Assembly: GCA_029204225.1 (NCBI GenBank)
Contig: CM055097.1
Location: forward strand, 68,311,240 to 68,375,239
DNA: 64,000 bases
Direction: 5' to 3'
Source: Diphasiastrum complanatum
Taxonomy: Eukaryota; Streptophyta; Lycopodiopsida; Lycopodiales; Lycopodiaceae
This document shows, one piece after another, positions 36,766-48,695 of this stretch (its first letter is position 1; every line of letters begins with the position of its first letter). Under the pieces are notes generated by a model. It was not told the DNA's origin, did no database searches, and saw only the letters and a program-made list of their open reading frames with translations. Position numbers and translations under genes: made by a program.

Positions 36766-37154
36766 GGATGCATTGTAATGACACAAGTTTAATAACAAGC
36801 AAGAACAATAAAGATTTAAGCGTAAATTGATCAAAGAGGCTTTACACGTGTGAAATATAGCTTGTAATATGGATTCGGAGCAGAGAGAAAAATGCATTGG
36901 ACACAATAAATTGCATGCAAAAGAGAGATCTAGACACGCTTGATATAAAATTCTCAAATTTTCTAAAAAATTGATTTTTTGAGTCATTTTTCATCAAAAC
37001 TTGATTTTTAAAAATACTTTCCTTTCTCTTTTTCTGGTTTGATGACTTTTTTTTACTTTTGTCATCATTTTTTTTTAAATGCAGTCTTTTCCAAAAAAGA
37101 ATTAACAAGTAGTGAAAAATTGTAAAACAACAAAAGTAAAAATGAGGGGATCTC
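36766..37154 (-). mobile_element. Probable LTR remnant next to gypsy relic
   Basis: It lies just 3' of the gypsy pol end, so it may be its 3' LTR, into which the copia element inserted. It contains TTTACACGTGTGAAA (36842-36856). Boundaries are not determined and no ORF is supported. Confidence 0.35.
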
Positions 37155-37815
37155 CCATCACACTGGTAGATCTGGTTGCCAAAACTTGCGTAATAGGCTG
37201 CCATTTACTGGGGTATCAAATCTTCTTCCATCCAAGTATTTCAAAATAACTGTTCCGTATGACAATATTTCTTTCACTTTGTATGGACCTTCACTTGTAA
37301 ATTTCAATTTACCTTTGATCAATTTGGTCTTGTACATTAAGGCTAGATATCCTTCTTCAGATTTTTTTTATGTAAACAATGATCATGCCTGATCTTTGTG
37401 TGACAAAACACATCTTCTCAAAATATCATCCATTCCACGACGATACAATTGGCCTGCAATCAATTGATAAGGTTGTGCCTTAACAATCAATTGTTTCAGT
37501 TGAACTTTTGTCAAGGATTCGTTCGGTTGACCTAACATTAGATATTCAAACTGCTTCAACATAAAATAACGCAACATCTGGTAGTTCATCATCCACTTCA
37601 GTGTTGACTGGTGGTTTATATTTTTGAGACATGATCAACAAGATAATGTTGTTTACTCTTTTGAACCACTACTCAAAAATCAAATTCGGTCAGTAATAGT
37701 AACGATCTTGCAATGCGTCTCGTATTACATGTCTTGTTTACTAGATAAAGCAATGGTTGATGGTCGGTATAAAATGCAAAATGTGTCGCCATTAAATATT
37801 GTCGAAAAATACCTT
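37155..37815 (-). pseudogene. Ty3/gypsy pol relic
   Basis: Read in order on the minus strand, an RNase H end (FYTDHQALLYLVNK, then TRRIARSLLLLTEFDF) lies at about 37,800-37,670. A linker and the integrase zinc-finger start (YQLIAGQLYRRGMDDILRRC) follow at 37592-37390. At 37,355-37,160 the integrase C-terminus appears (ALMYKTKLIKGKLKF, EGPYKVKEI, RRFDTPVNGSLLRKFW). The catalytic integrase core between the last two parts is deleted, and stops and frame changes are present. It is a different gypsy copy from the one at 20.9-21.3 kb. Confidence 0.85.
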
Positions 37816-38577
<762 letters not shown>

Positions 38578-39642
38578 CTGGGCTAAATCCTAAAAAAAGT
38601 CCAGTTGTTTTGCCAAAGGCCAAAATTAATTGGTACTATGTTAGTAGTCATAAGGTCAACAAGGCAAAAGATCTTATCATCATGTCCAGCAGCATCACAA
38701 GTAGCTTTATCATAGGAAGTAATAAGATTGTGAACATCAACAGCTTTTTCATGCAACAAATAATAGTTTGAACAAAATGGTTAGGAGGAGGAAGGGGATC
38801 CCCATAATAAAGAGCAATAGCGTCATGGAACCATCCTGTGGACTACACATCAAAAAGACCTTGTTAGCCATAAAATACAAGTGAAGGTAAAGGTAAGGTA
38901 CTACCTCAGCCAAAAGGTAGTCAGATTGGCATTAAAAGATGCTTAAAGAGAGTAACAAGATATCACATAGTCCCTCTTGACAAGTCAAGACCAAACCTTT
39001 TGAACTCTTCAATTTATAGCATAAAAGGTTAAAATATAGCTGTATAAAGTCTTCAATATAGAGAGTACCATAAAGCGAAGCAAGTTTTAGGACACCCAGC
39101 TGTTACCTGTCACCATCCCACAAAACAAAACCACACAAGATAGTTATGTGAGAAAGACAGGTGTCATAGCTGAGCATCAATTGTTATCCATGTCCAAAAC
39201 AAGATTCATTACTTTATGAGCGTGATTGTAATTAAAAAAGATAATATGTCCAATCTTCCCTATCATGTTTTTCACATTCGCAATACATTCAGCCCTTTTT
39301 TTTATAAAAAAAACCGTATCAGGGCTGATGGTATATTGATCAATATAAGAGCAAAAATGTATTAAGTTCACTTAAGCGTTCTACACGTACGAAGCTATCT
39401 TACAATATACAAATATAAAGAGAAATGAATTCGACAAAAGTGCTAGGTACTAGGGCAGATCCGTGTCATACTAGCTCTGAGAATCTCCTATTCAAAGCAT
39501 ATGGGAGTCCAAGCACTTTACGGCTTGGACAAATTCATGCCATTCAAACACGTCAAATCCATACTCTGCATACGTCCACATCTTACTTATAGAGGCTACA
39601 CTTTAAACTATCATTTTTTTTAGAAACCGACAAAAATCGAAT
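38578..39642. repeat. Tandem unit, copy 1 (long form)
   Basis: Starts CTGGGCTAAATCC and ends near ACAAAAATCGAATGG. It is 1065 bp because it holds 346 bp (about 38722-39067) that copies 2 and 3 lack. The extra segment is bounded by AGTA at both ends. The minus strand carries a 64-codon ORF at 39177-39371. Confidence 0.93.
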
Positions 39643-39660
39643 GGGGGGGGGGGGGGGAGG
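39643..39660. repeat. Poly-G spacer (G15)
   Basis: 15 G, then AGG, between units 1 and 2. Confidence 0.95.
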
Positions 39661-40378
39661 CTGGGCTAAATCCTAAAAAAAGTCCAGTTGTTTTGCCAAA
39701 GGCCAAAATTAATTGGTACTATGTTAGTAGTCATAAGGTCAACAAGGCAAAAGATCTTATCATCATGTCCAGCAGCATCACAAATAGCTTTATCATAGGA
39801 AGTACCATAAAGCGAAGCAAGTTTTAGGACACCCAGCTGTTACCTGTCACCATCCCACAAAACAAAACCACACAAGATAGTTATGTGAGAAAGACAGGTG
39901 TCATAGCTGAGCATCAATTGTTATCCATGTCCAAAACAAGATTCATTACTTTATGAGCATGATTGTAATTAAAAAAGATAATATGTCCAATCTTCCCTAT
40001 CATGTTTTTCACATTCGCAATACATTCAGCCCTTTTTTTTATAAAAAAAACCGTATCAGGGCTGATGGTATATTGATCAATATAAGAGCAAAAATGTATT
40101 AAGTTCACTTAAGCGTTCTACACGTACAAAGCTATCTTACAATATACAAATATAAAGAGAAATGAATTCGACAAAAGTGCTAGGTACTAGGGCAGATCCG
40201 TGTCATACTAGCTCTGAGAATCTCCTATTCAAAGCATATGGGAGTCCAAGCACTTTACGGCTTGGACAAATTCATGCCATTCAAACACGTCAAATCCATA
40301 CCCTGCATACGTCCACATCTTACTTATAGAGGCTACACTTTAAACTATCATTTTTTTAGAAACCGACAAAAATCGAAT
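39661..40378. repeat. Tandem unit, copy 2
   Basis: A 718-bp unit nearly identical to copy 3 and to copy 1 minus its 346-bp segment. The minus-strand 64-codon ORF is at 39914-40108. Confidence 0.95.
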
Positions 40379-40405
40379 GGGGGGGGGGGGGGGGGGGGGG
40401 GGGGG
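40379..40405. repeat. Poly-G spacer (G27)
   Basis: 27 consecutive G between units 2 and 3. Confidence 0.95.
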
Positions 40406-41124
40406 CTGGGCTAAATCCTAAAAAAAGTCCAGTTGTTTTGCCAAAGGCCAAAATTAATTGGTACTATGTTAGTAGTCATAAGGTCAACAAGGCAAAAGAT
40501 CTTATCATCATGTCCAGCAGCATCACAAGTAGCTTTATCATAGGAAGTACCATAAAGCGAAACAAGTTTTAGGACACCCAGCTGTTACCTGTCACCATCC
40601 CACAAAACAAAACCACACAAGATAGTTATGTGAGAAAGACAGGTGTCATAGCTGAGCATCAATTGTTATCCATGTCCAAAACAAGATTCATTACTTTATG
40701 AGCATGATTGTAATTAAAAAAGATAATATGTCCAATCTTCCCTATCATATTTTTCACATTCGCAATACATTCAGCCCTTTTTTTTATAAAAAAAACCGTA
40801 TCAGGGCTGATGGTATATTGATCAATATAAGAGCAAAAATGTATTAAGTTCACTTAAGCGTTCTACACGTACGAAGCTATCTTACAATATACAAATATAA
40901 AGAGAAATGAATTCGACAAAAGTGCTAGGTACTAGGGCAGATCCGTGTCATACTAGCTCTGAGAATCTCCTATTCAAAGCATATGGGAGTCCAAGCACTT
41001 TACGGCTTGGACAAATTCATGCCATTCAAACACGTCAAATCCATACTCTGCATACGTCCACATCTTACTTATAGAGGCTACACTTTAAACTATCATTTTT
41101 TTTAGAAACCGACAAAAATCGAAT
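40406..41124. repeat. Tandem unit, copy 3
   Basis: A 719-bp unit ending GAATGG without a following G-run. The minus-strand 64-codon ORF is at 40659-40853. Its few differences from the other copies inside this ORF are synonymous, but there are too few to infer selection. The ORF product is not recognised. Confidence 0.95.
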
Positions 41125-41854
41125 GGTAAAATTTACAAAATATTGATATATGCAAGTAAGCATTCTTTAGCATCATAACTGCAATAAAAAGACCGCAATG
41201 CTGATTTTTCAAAAAAAAACTCGGAAGTCTGCATTAATCGTATTTGTAGTGTAGTTGAAACTACCTTCCATGTTTGTGAAGTAACATAACACTTCATACC
41301 TGAATACGAGGAGACGTCATTTCCTATGAGCTACCCATCCTCAATCGATATCATACCAAAAACAATGGGTCAATGGTAGTGTATTCTCATCATACAGTGT
41401 AGTAGTCTTATATTGCTATTATTATCAATCATACGTGATCTTTAAAAAAAAAAAATAATTTCATCCAAATATGGTAGCGTCATTCTTTCAATAATTCTTT
41501 AAGAGTTTGAATATAAGCACATCTGAAAGATAGCAAGTAGTTTGTCTCATGCTTGTTCAAAGTGGTTAAAACACGATGACATTTGTTTTGAGTAAATCTT
41601 TTTTGGTGTTTTTTAATGGTCCTAGTTTTAGGCCAAAATCATGGATTTTTTTAATAAATCTCCAAATTTTGTTTTAAAAAACAAAGCCAAAAAATGCATA
41701 TTTTAAATAAAGAAATACAAGCTTTTTGTTGCAAACTTCATAAAACCATCATAATTACAAAAGAAATAATAATTCAAGAGAACAAATGATTTTTGAAACC
41801 CGAAATCCCATTGAAATACAAAATAACTTAAACTATATTTGCACATTCTTTTTT
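41125..41854. other. Intergenic, no gene seen
   Basis: AT-rich flank between the tandem array and the DUF7869-type gene. Nothing recognised. Confidence 0.5.
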
Positions 41855-44800
41855 TTAAAGTACATTTTCTAAGGAATTTTCACTGATGCCTCTCAATTCA
41901 GAACTTGACATGATCTCAACACTCTCGTTTTCAGCTGATGAAGCGGAAGACCCGTCTTCTTCATCAGAGTCAACTGGCATGTCTTCCTCAGAATCCGCGT
42001 CTAATGTTGACAAAAAACCTTGTAAATCAACTTTTCTCTGTTGATGAGGAGTGGTGGATGATGGTTTTTCAAGTAATCCAAGTCGTTATTTCAATATAGA
42101 TATTGTTGACTTTCGTAGATGATTGGCCATTGTTAATTCAAAATTAAATGCCAAAACATCTACATCCTGTAGATTCAAATCATTGACTCTTGGTTGATTT
42201 TTTGGCAATCTCTTTCTCTTGCCCTTTGGATCTACTTGCAACATTTCGAGTTCGTACCTTCCCAAAAAAGCATTCGTTGAAGTGGTGCACAACCAATGGA
42301 CAAATAGTACTTTTGTTTGATTGCTATTTTGAATAAAACCAAGTACTTTGGCAATCCAAAATGGATGTCCTTCATTGTTTTCTGAAGCTAGAAGTGCAAC
42401 AAGGCTTCCAATTTGGATTTCATTCAAATCACCGCGCTATTTCATTTTGCAGCTTTTACACTTTGCCTATTCTTCCTTGAGCCCACATAAATTTCACGTT
42501 CCTCACCTTGCACAAGCTGCAGGAAATCATTATCTCGAGAAAGATTTGAAGGTTCGACAGTCATAGTTGATGTTCCTAGTTTATGAGGCCAATGAAATTC
42601 ATCAGTTGTTGATGTATGTTCAAGATTGAGCAAATTGATTTTTTGTTCCTCGAAAAAGTCCATCCACCAATGCTGATCAAACTCATCAAAAAAATAATAA
42701 GCTGCTTGAATACTTGATTCCAAAAAATTTAATGAGGCAAATGAATCAATCTCACGATGTCCTCTTTGCGCCTTTTGTTCTTCTAGCAAGGACTTCAAGG
42801 GAGAAAACACAGTAATCTTGATTTGAGTCGATGGAATGTTAAGCAAAAATCGAACTCCTTCAAGAGGTAGCACGAAACTGAATTTGAAAATAGTTTGCCC
42901 CATAATAATATAATGTCTGATTCGTTACATTTGATTTTAAACTGGTGCTGAAAGCTAATATCATTAATATTAGCTACGCATCGCTCTGTTTTCGTTAAAC
43001 ACCTTAACATAATCACGAAAATCATATGTGTGTTTGATTAATGACACGTTTGGCTTTGGCACATACGATTCCTCAACAATTCTTTGAAGCACTGGTAATG
43101 AAAATGCTTTCTTGCGTCTCAACCTCTTAGAAAAGCAACTAAACATTTGATCAATTTGATCGTGGGTATGTCCTACCAACAAAAATCCTATTTTTACTTT
43201 TTTGAAAAAAAAATTCTCCACTAGCATAGACAAGTATGCCAAAACAGTTTGATTTTTATTTTCCCTAGCAGTGTTGTCAAGCTGCAAATAAAATATTTCT
43301 AAAAGATTTTCACCAAATTCGCAAATTATCTTATGTACAATGGTGATCATCAAATTTGGATCATTTCGAACATTGGGATAATTAAAAAAGATCTTGGACT
43401 CCAAAGTGCCATTAAACACAAGTGCTCCAACGAGATGAACCTGAATAAAATCTGCCTCGTTCAAATTTTTGGGCACTTTGACAAAATGAGACAACATTGT
43501 TTTCTTCTGATCCATGCCATCAATAACAAGTCCCAGATATTTTTGTGGACATTCCAAACATTTCTTTTGATGCTTGGCCAACTTTTGTCTTTCAACTGTT
43601 TGTTGATCTCTGTGCAGTTGAAGGGCTTTTGTGGCATCCACTGAAAATACAATGATTCACTTATTTAATAAAATAAAGATCATACCATAATGGTGTTCAA
43701 AAAGACTGCAACATAATGGTGTTCAAAAAGACTGCAACATAATTTTTTTCAAAACAGAAAGTATTAAAATGAATGACAAATTTGATTAATATTTACCTTT
43801 CTCGTCATTGGTCTTTGCAAGTTGTTTTGCAGACTTTAACAACTCGCAAGTGGAGCATACTATCATTCATGATTTTTTGGGAATCTTTACCAGTCCAAAA
43901 TCTCTTTTCCAAATTCTAAACAAATATGAGTAACTCAAATAGGGAACATTTTTTGTTTTTGCAAACTCTTTGTACATCAAAGATATTTCTAATTTTGTAA
44001 AATTATCCGGCAAGTGAAAGTATAAGGAATTAGGCAATTTTTCTCCGTGCACATCTATGAAATGCTTTAGCCAAGTAGTTGCATTTAAAGCATCTGGAGA
44101 AACAGTTCGACCCTGTAAGGATCCCCGTAACGTTGGGTCTTTCTGAAGTCGTGCATGCATTCGTTGAAGTCGTGAGTTTTCGATTGCGTGAACTGCTTTG
44201 TAAGCTTTGCGACAAACCTCCAAAGCATTTAAAAAATACGAAAATGAATTTTTGTCCAGGCCCCACTGTTGCACACAAATAGTAATTTCTCTCATCCTTA
44301 CTTTGTAAAAAGAAGTTTGATCTTAATTTTTCAATTTCTCTGATACTTAGCTTTTGCAAACAACAGGATGAGCAGCAAATAATATTCTGTACCTTTCGAA
44401 TCTCAGATTTTGTAATCAACTATTTTTGACGATTCGTTAAATCAGGTGAGGATCTCAAGTGTCTCTTGTATTTTTCTTTTTGTTTGGAGTCTGATCTATA
44501 AATTGAACCTGTGACACTAGTAGGTGCTTGAACTGGTTGAGAAGGTGTTGGAATTTCATGACTGGAAATTCTGGCTCCAATCCCAAGATGTTCTGGACCC
44601 TCAGAAGGCTCTAAATTTTCAACGAATATAGCCCTTTTAGATTTAACACGACAAACATCACTTTGAGAAGGTCTCCTACGAACATGAGAAAAGCTTGAAC
44701 GTCGTGGATCAACAGACGTACGTAAATCTGTTGATTTACTAGAATCAGTAACTGAGTGAATTGAAGCTTTTGACTCATCACTCAATGATTCAACTTGTTC

Positions 44801-45093
44801 AAAAGAACAATGTTCTAGTTGTGCCGAGCCTGTATCTAAAGAGGAGGATGAGGTCAAAAGATTTGATACAAACTGAGTTATAGACGTCATTTCTTGAAAA
44901 GTACTTGCTTGAGGAATTTCAGATGATAAACGGGTAAATGATGACGATGCCACATCGTTTACCAAAATATGTTCAGATTCAGGAGTGGCTTACTAAAAAA
45001 AGCTTTCATTGGAATGTCAGATGAAGATGTTGCACTTGTTGCTACATATTGAGTTACAACTACTGGAATAGAAGAGGTAGAACTACTTGACAT
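41855..45093 (-). pseudogene. DUF7869-family (transposon-type) gene, decayed
   Basis: A divergent partner of the plus-strand gene at 46.4 kb. It starts at ATG 45093 (MSSSSTSSIP...), followed by a Ser-rich N-terminus (44965-44420). A Cys cluster (ICCSSCCLQ) and NALEVCRKAYKAVHAIENSR come next, then CSTCELLKSAKQLA. An intron (43796-43641, GT-AG) precedes the hallmark core at 43640-42970: LGLVIDGMDQKKT, FYLQLDNTARENKNQ, LVGHTHDQIDQMFS. A further segment with FFEEQK and a Tudor/BAH-like part (GHPFWIAKVLGF) follows, then an acidic tail ending at 41857-41855. I see in-frame stops near 44,421, 43,868 and 42,087 and frame changes near 44,960, 44,260, 43,000 and 42,900. DUF7869 proteins are uncharacterised; a mobile-element role is inferred from context and copy remnants. 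Confidence 0.75.
43688..43740. repeat. 26-bp tandem duplication in intron
   Basis: CATAATGGTGTTCAAAAAGA plus six bases occurs twice in tandem inside the intron of the DUF7869-type gene. Confidence 0.85.
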
Positions 45094-45126
45094 CGTAACC
45101 TCAAAAAAAAAATTAACTGCGTACTT

Positions 45127-45137
45127 ATGCTAAGCAT
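45127..45137. promoter_or_regulatory. Single palindrome copy near DUF7869 start
   Basis: ATGCTAAGCAT core of the 17-bp palindrome, about 35 bp upstream of the start codon at 45093. Further copies lie at about 45674-45690 and 45740-45754. Confidence 0.6.
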
Positions 45138-45350
45138 AGAACCGTTCAAATAGTTAATACCACACTAAATGTGCTCCTCAAACATAACTGCAACCTATGC
45201 TGGTCATAGAACAAATAAAAACCTATGCAAACCTCAATAGACGCACACATAAAAACCAACTAAATGCAAATGAGCAACAAGCCTAAAAAGTAACTGGTTA
45301 ATAAAAAATTTTGGTGGCTACCATGTCTTAAATACTATTTGGCAGCATTA

Positions 45351-45394
45351 TTAGGGTTAGGGTTAGGTTTAGGGTTAGGGTTAGGGTTAGGTTT
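45351..45394. repeat. Interstitial telomere-like repeat
   Basis: Five TTAGGG units mixed with TTAGG and one TTTAGGG form, in the upstream region of the DUF7869-type gene. It is short and isolated. Confidence 0.9.
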
Positions 45395-45777
45395 GGACTG
45401 TCCGGACTAATACTCGAGGTCGGCGTGGGGTGAGGTGAGTCGCGGCAACTTGGTCCCGAAGTAAGCTGGAGGACTGGCGTGAGACGGGGGTCTCGAAAAA
45501 AAAATTATTTAAGGACCATAGTCCAAGCATAGCTCACCTCATTTGCAAATTGAGAAGCCCACATGCTGCCAAAGCAATCGCTACGACCAAGTCACGGCTT
45601 TCTATAAGATTTCGCATACGTTCTCGCTTCCAGATTTCTTGACGGTAAAATTATTGTCATTTTCTATCTTTGCTCTATGCTTAGCATGGGTAATAAATTC
45701 TTGCATTAGAAAATATTCATATTTTAATTTGTATTCATATTTGCTCAGCATAGGTGCCTATACCAGTCCTCTCCTTT

Positions 45778-46163
45778 AACCTATGTTGAGCATAGGTTGT
45801 GCTCGAGTCCTTAGTAATATCCTATACTCAGCAAAGGATTCCGGCTTAGCATATCCTATGCTCAGCATAGGATTCCTCTTCCAACCTATGCTTAGCATAG
45901 GTTAGCAAGCAAAATAGTGAGGACATCCTATGCTCAGCATAGGTTGGACAAGAGCGCGCGAGTAACGACCTATGCTGAGCATAGGATGTCTTCGCAATTT
46001 GCTTGCTAACCTATGCTGAGCATAGGTTGGAATAGGACTAGAGATGAAAGCTATGCTCAGCATAGGTCGAAAGGAGGTTAGAATTGAAGAATCCTGCCTC
46101 AGTCCTATGCTAAGCATAAGTTGTTAGTAAGGACTCGACGACAACCTATGCTTAGCATAGGTT
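45778..46163. repeat. Nested dyad of ten 17-bp palindromes
   Basis: Copies of CCTATGCT-N-AGCATAGG (some degenerate) start at 45780, 45821, 45855, 45885, 45927, 45969, 46010, 46050, 46104 and 46145. The centre base varies over all four nucleotides while the arms stay palindromic. The first five and last five are also mirror images with their flanks. For example TTAGCAAGCAAA (left) matches TTTGCTTGCTAA (right), and CTCGAGTCCTTAGTAA matches TTAGTAAGGACTCGACG. Together they form one large inverted repeat centred near 45,957 with a GCGCGC-containing spacer. It lies between two divergent genes. Confidence 0.93.
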
Positions 46164-46777
46164 GCTACTCGTATTTTCTTATTTTACAACGCTTTGTCTC
46201 AGAAAAGTGATCCTTTTGAGATGTTTTAGTAAGAAAATATGTTGAATTTGTAGTTTTGTTTTTTAAATTTTTTTCACAAAAATGGCTTGTTTTATTAAAG
46301 TTTTCAGAATTTTCATTAAGATAGCATTTTAAATTTTCCTAAAAAGTCTTTTTTTTTGCAGATTTTCAATTGTCTTTGATAATTTTCGAAATGTCGAGGA
46401 TTTCTTTTAAAATTTCGGGGAAACCTGAAGATATTCCGTTAAAAGATAAGAAAAAATTCATGTACTATTTCACCAAAGGGGTCAACAACACAAAGCTTTC
46501 GAAGTTTTTTATTCATTTAGCTAAGAAGTCTGGCAGAGAAGACTCGCAATTCAAAGTTCAAGGACGATTGCTTGCTGATCAACCAGATGATGATCAAGAA
46601 GAAGGTTTTGTGAATATACTTGTAAAGGAGACGGATAAGTCTCATTCTATTTTCATTCTGAACGAGACTATGATAAAGATCCGACTTTGTCAGGATGAGG
46701 CCATCAAAGCCTATTTTAATAAAGCTCTAGTTACTTTGGTGAGTAATTATAAAATATATTTTTAATCATGTTTGTTT

Positions 46778-46792
46778 CATGCTTAGCATAGC
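46778..46792. promoter_or_regulatory. Palindrome copy in intron 1
   Basis: CATGCTTAGCATAG, about 40 bases after the exon 1 donor of the ParB-like gene; same motif as the intergenic dyad. Confidence 0.6.
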
Positions 46793-48539
46793 TGTTATTA
46801 GATATAAAATTATTTAAACTTTTAGATTTAAGCTTTTAGTCATTATATTTTAAACTTGATTTTTGTTTCTGTCCAGAGCATAGAGCAATGCTTAAAAATA
46901 ATTTTAGCTGCTATTGTTGAGGGAAAAGATCTGGTCTATTCACTACGGAGTTCAAAAGGTGTATCTATTGGACCTCGCAAGCCCGCTTCTACCACTGCTT
47001 AGGTCACAAAGTCGGCCTCTGAAAATGTTGAGGATGAAACCGTAGCCGTCCCTCATCCCAAAAAAAAAATGATCTCATAATATTTTTGAGACTTCGCCCA
47101 CTAAACCTAAGTCATGCCCAAAGACCATGGCTACACATCGCCATAAGTCCATCTCTTCTGCTGAAGGCAAAAAAGCCGCCACCGAACCATCTTTGTCGCT
47201 ACTTGGTGCATCCATCCGCCCATTACAAGACAGCTCCAAACTTGCTAAATTAAGAGTAGATATCCATAAAACAAAAAAAAATAAAAGAAACAACTTTAAT
47301 TTTAGACATAAATCAGTGTGATAGGCCACCTGTAGACCCAATCACAGGAGATAGGCCAATGGAAGTTAGAGAGCCTAATGAAACACATGTACATAGTTTA
47401 AAAATTAAATTTAAAGATCATACACAGGCCATAGTTACTCCCTTTGTTGTTTTGGTTGATCCCAACGAATGCAACGATGTTGCAAATTTTGATTTTTCTT
47501 TATTAGATTCATATCATTTTTTTTGTTCTTGGAAAAATACACAGTTTACAAGTTCAAAAACAATTATCTCAAGAATATCCCCATATCCCAAGCTTCTGAA
47601 CTGTGAGTGTCATTGCATTTGCTGGCCTGACAGTGGAAGAAGTGAAATTATTGGCTTGGGACTACAATATTGATCAAGACTACCGGATGAAGATGACCGC
47701 GATACAAAGGATTCATTTTTTTCACAAAAAATACATGAGAGTCTCCAAAGCAGGAGATGTGAATCAACTTGAGCTGAAAGCACTATGTGCTCAAGAGACA
47801 GGCCTGTCTTTTGATTCGAAAAATCCTACGCAACCTTACTAAATACGATAATGTTTTTCAGCTTGCTTTTCGTAGTGGCCAAGTAATTTGTTTGGCTATG
47901 CTCGTCATGGAATGCTCTGGTCATAATATATGTTATAATCTTTTTAAATTATTTTTATCAAACTAAATTTTTAAACTCAATTTTAATATTGGTTAAATTC
48001 TTTATCGATTAAATTTTTTTTTTTTATTTCAGGTGTGAGCTCTTGTTGATAAAATTTTTGATAAGTGAGAAACTTTTCAAATAAAAGGCCAACCTGCTCA
48101 GGGTGCCTCAAAGTCCAAAAAAAAAGTTGTGAGCACTCAAACTCTGAAGCCAATTCCTACCTAAATGGGAATATCAGAGTGAAAGAATATGCAAGGGATT
48201 CGCTCTTCAGAGCTAATAATAAGTGTTCTTTCAAGAGTTGCCGATGGTCAACTTTCTCTGGTAGAAATGGGAAAAGAATTTTAGAGGTAATAATCATTAT
48301 TTAAATATTTATTTTCATGTTACCGTTTTTAATAAAATGATTTTCATAATTTGGTTGGATTTTCAGCAATTATATTTTTTAAATGCAGGCACAAATTATT
48401 TATGAAAGTTCAAGAAGCCCTTGTGACAGGGTTAAATTGTTAAGATTTCGTTGAGTGCCAGAGGCTTTATCCTCTGAGCAGCCGAAATGAAGCCCTGAGT
48501 CCATTTTTTATTTTGTTTAGAGACATGGTATTTATTTCA

Positions 48540-48695
48540 CCCATGCTTAGCATAGGTGCTTATTAATTGTTTCCTTTCTATATTCTCTATGTCTCCTATG
48601 CTAAGCATAGCTCTTTCTTTAATTAATTTAAATTTATCTGATAAGTTAAGTCTCCTATTCTATTTTATATTTTTTGTCTCCCATGCTAAGCATAT
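48540..48695. promoter_or_regulatory. Three palindrome copies in a later intron
   Basis: CCCATGCTTAGCATAGG (48540-48556), CCTATGCTAAGCATAG (48595-48610) and CCCATGCTAAGCATAT (48680-48695), just upstream of the methyltransferase-like exon at 48714. Confidence 0.65.

Noticed and set aside
45902-46117. 71-codon ORF with repeated PMLSIG
   Set aside because: Produced by the 17-bp palindromes being translated; the DNA dyad is the real feature.
45778-46163. CRISPR-like array reading of the palindrome cluster
   Set aside because: The repeats alternate into a mirror-image dyad and sit in intron-containing plant DNA with no Cas genes; spacers are not unique or of constant length.
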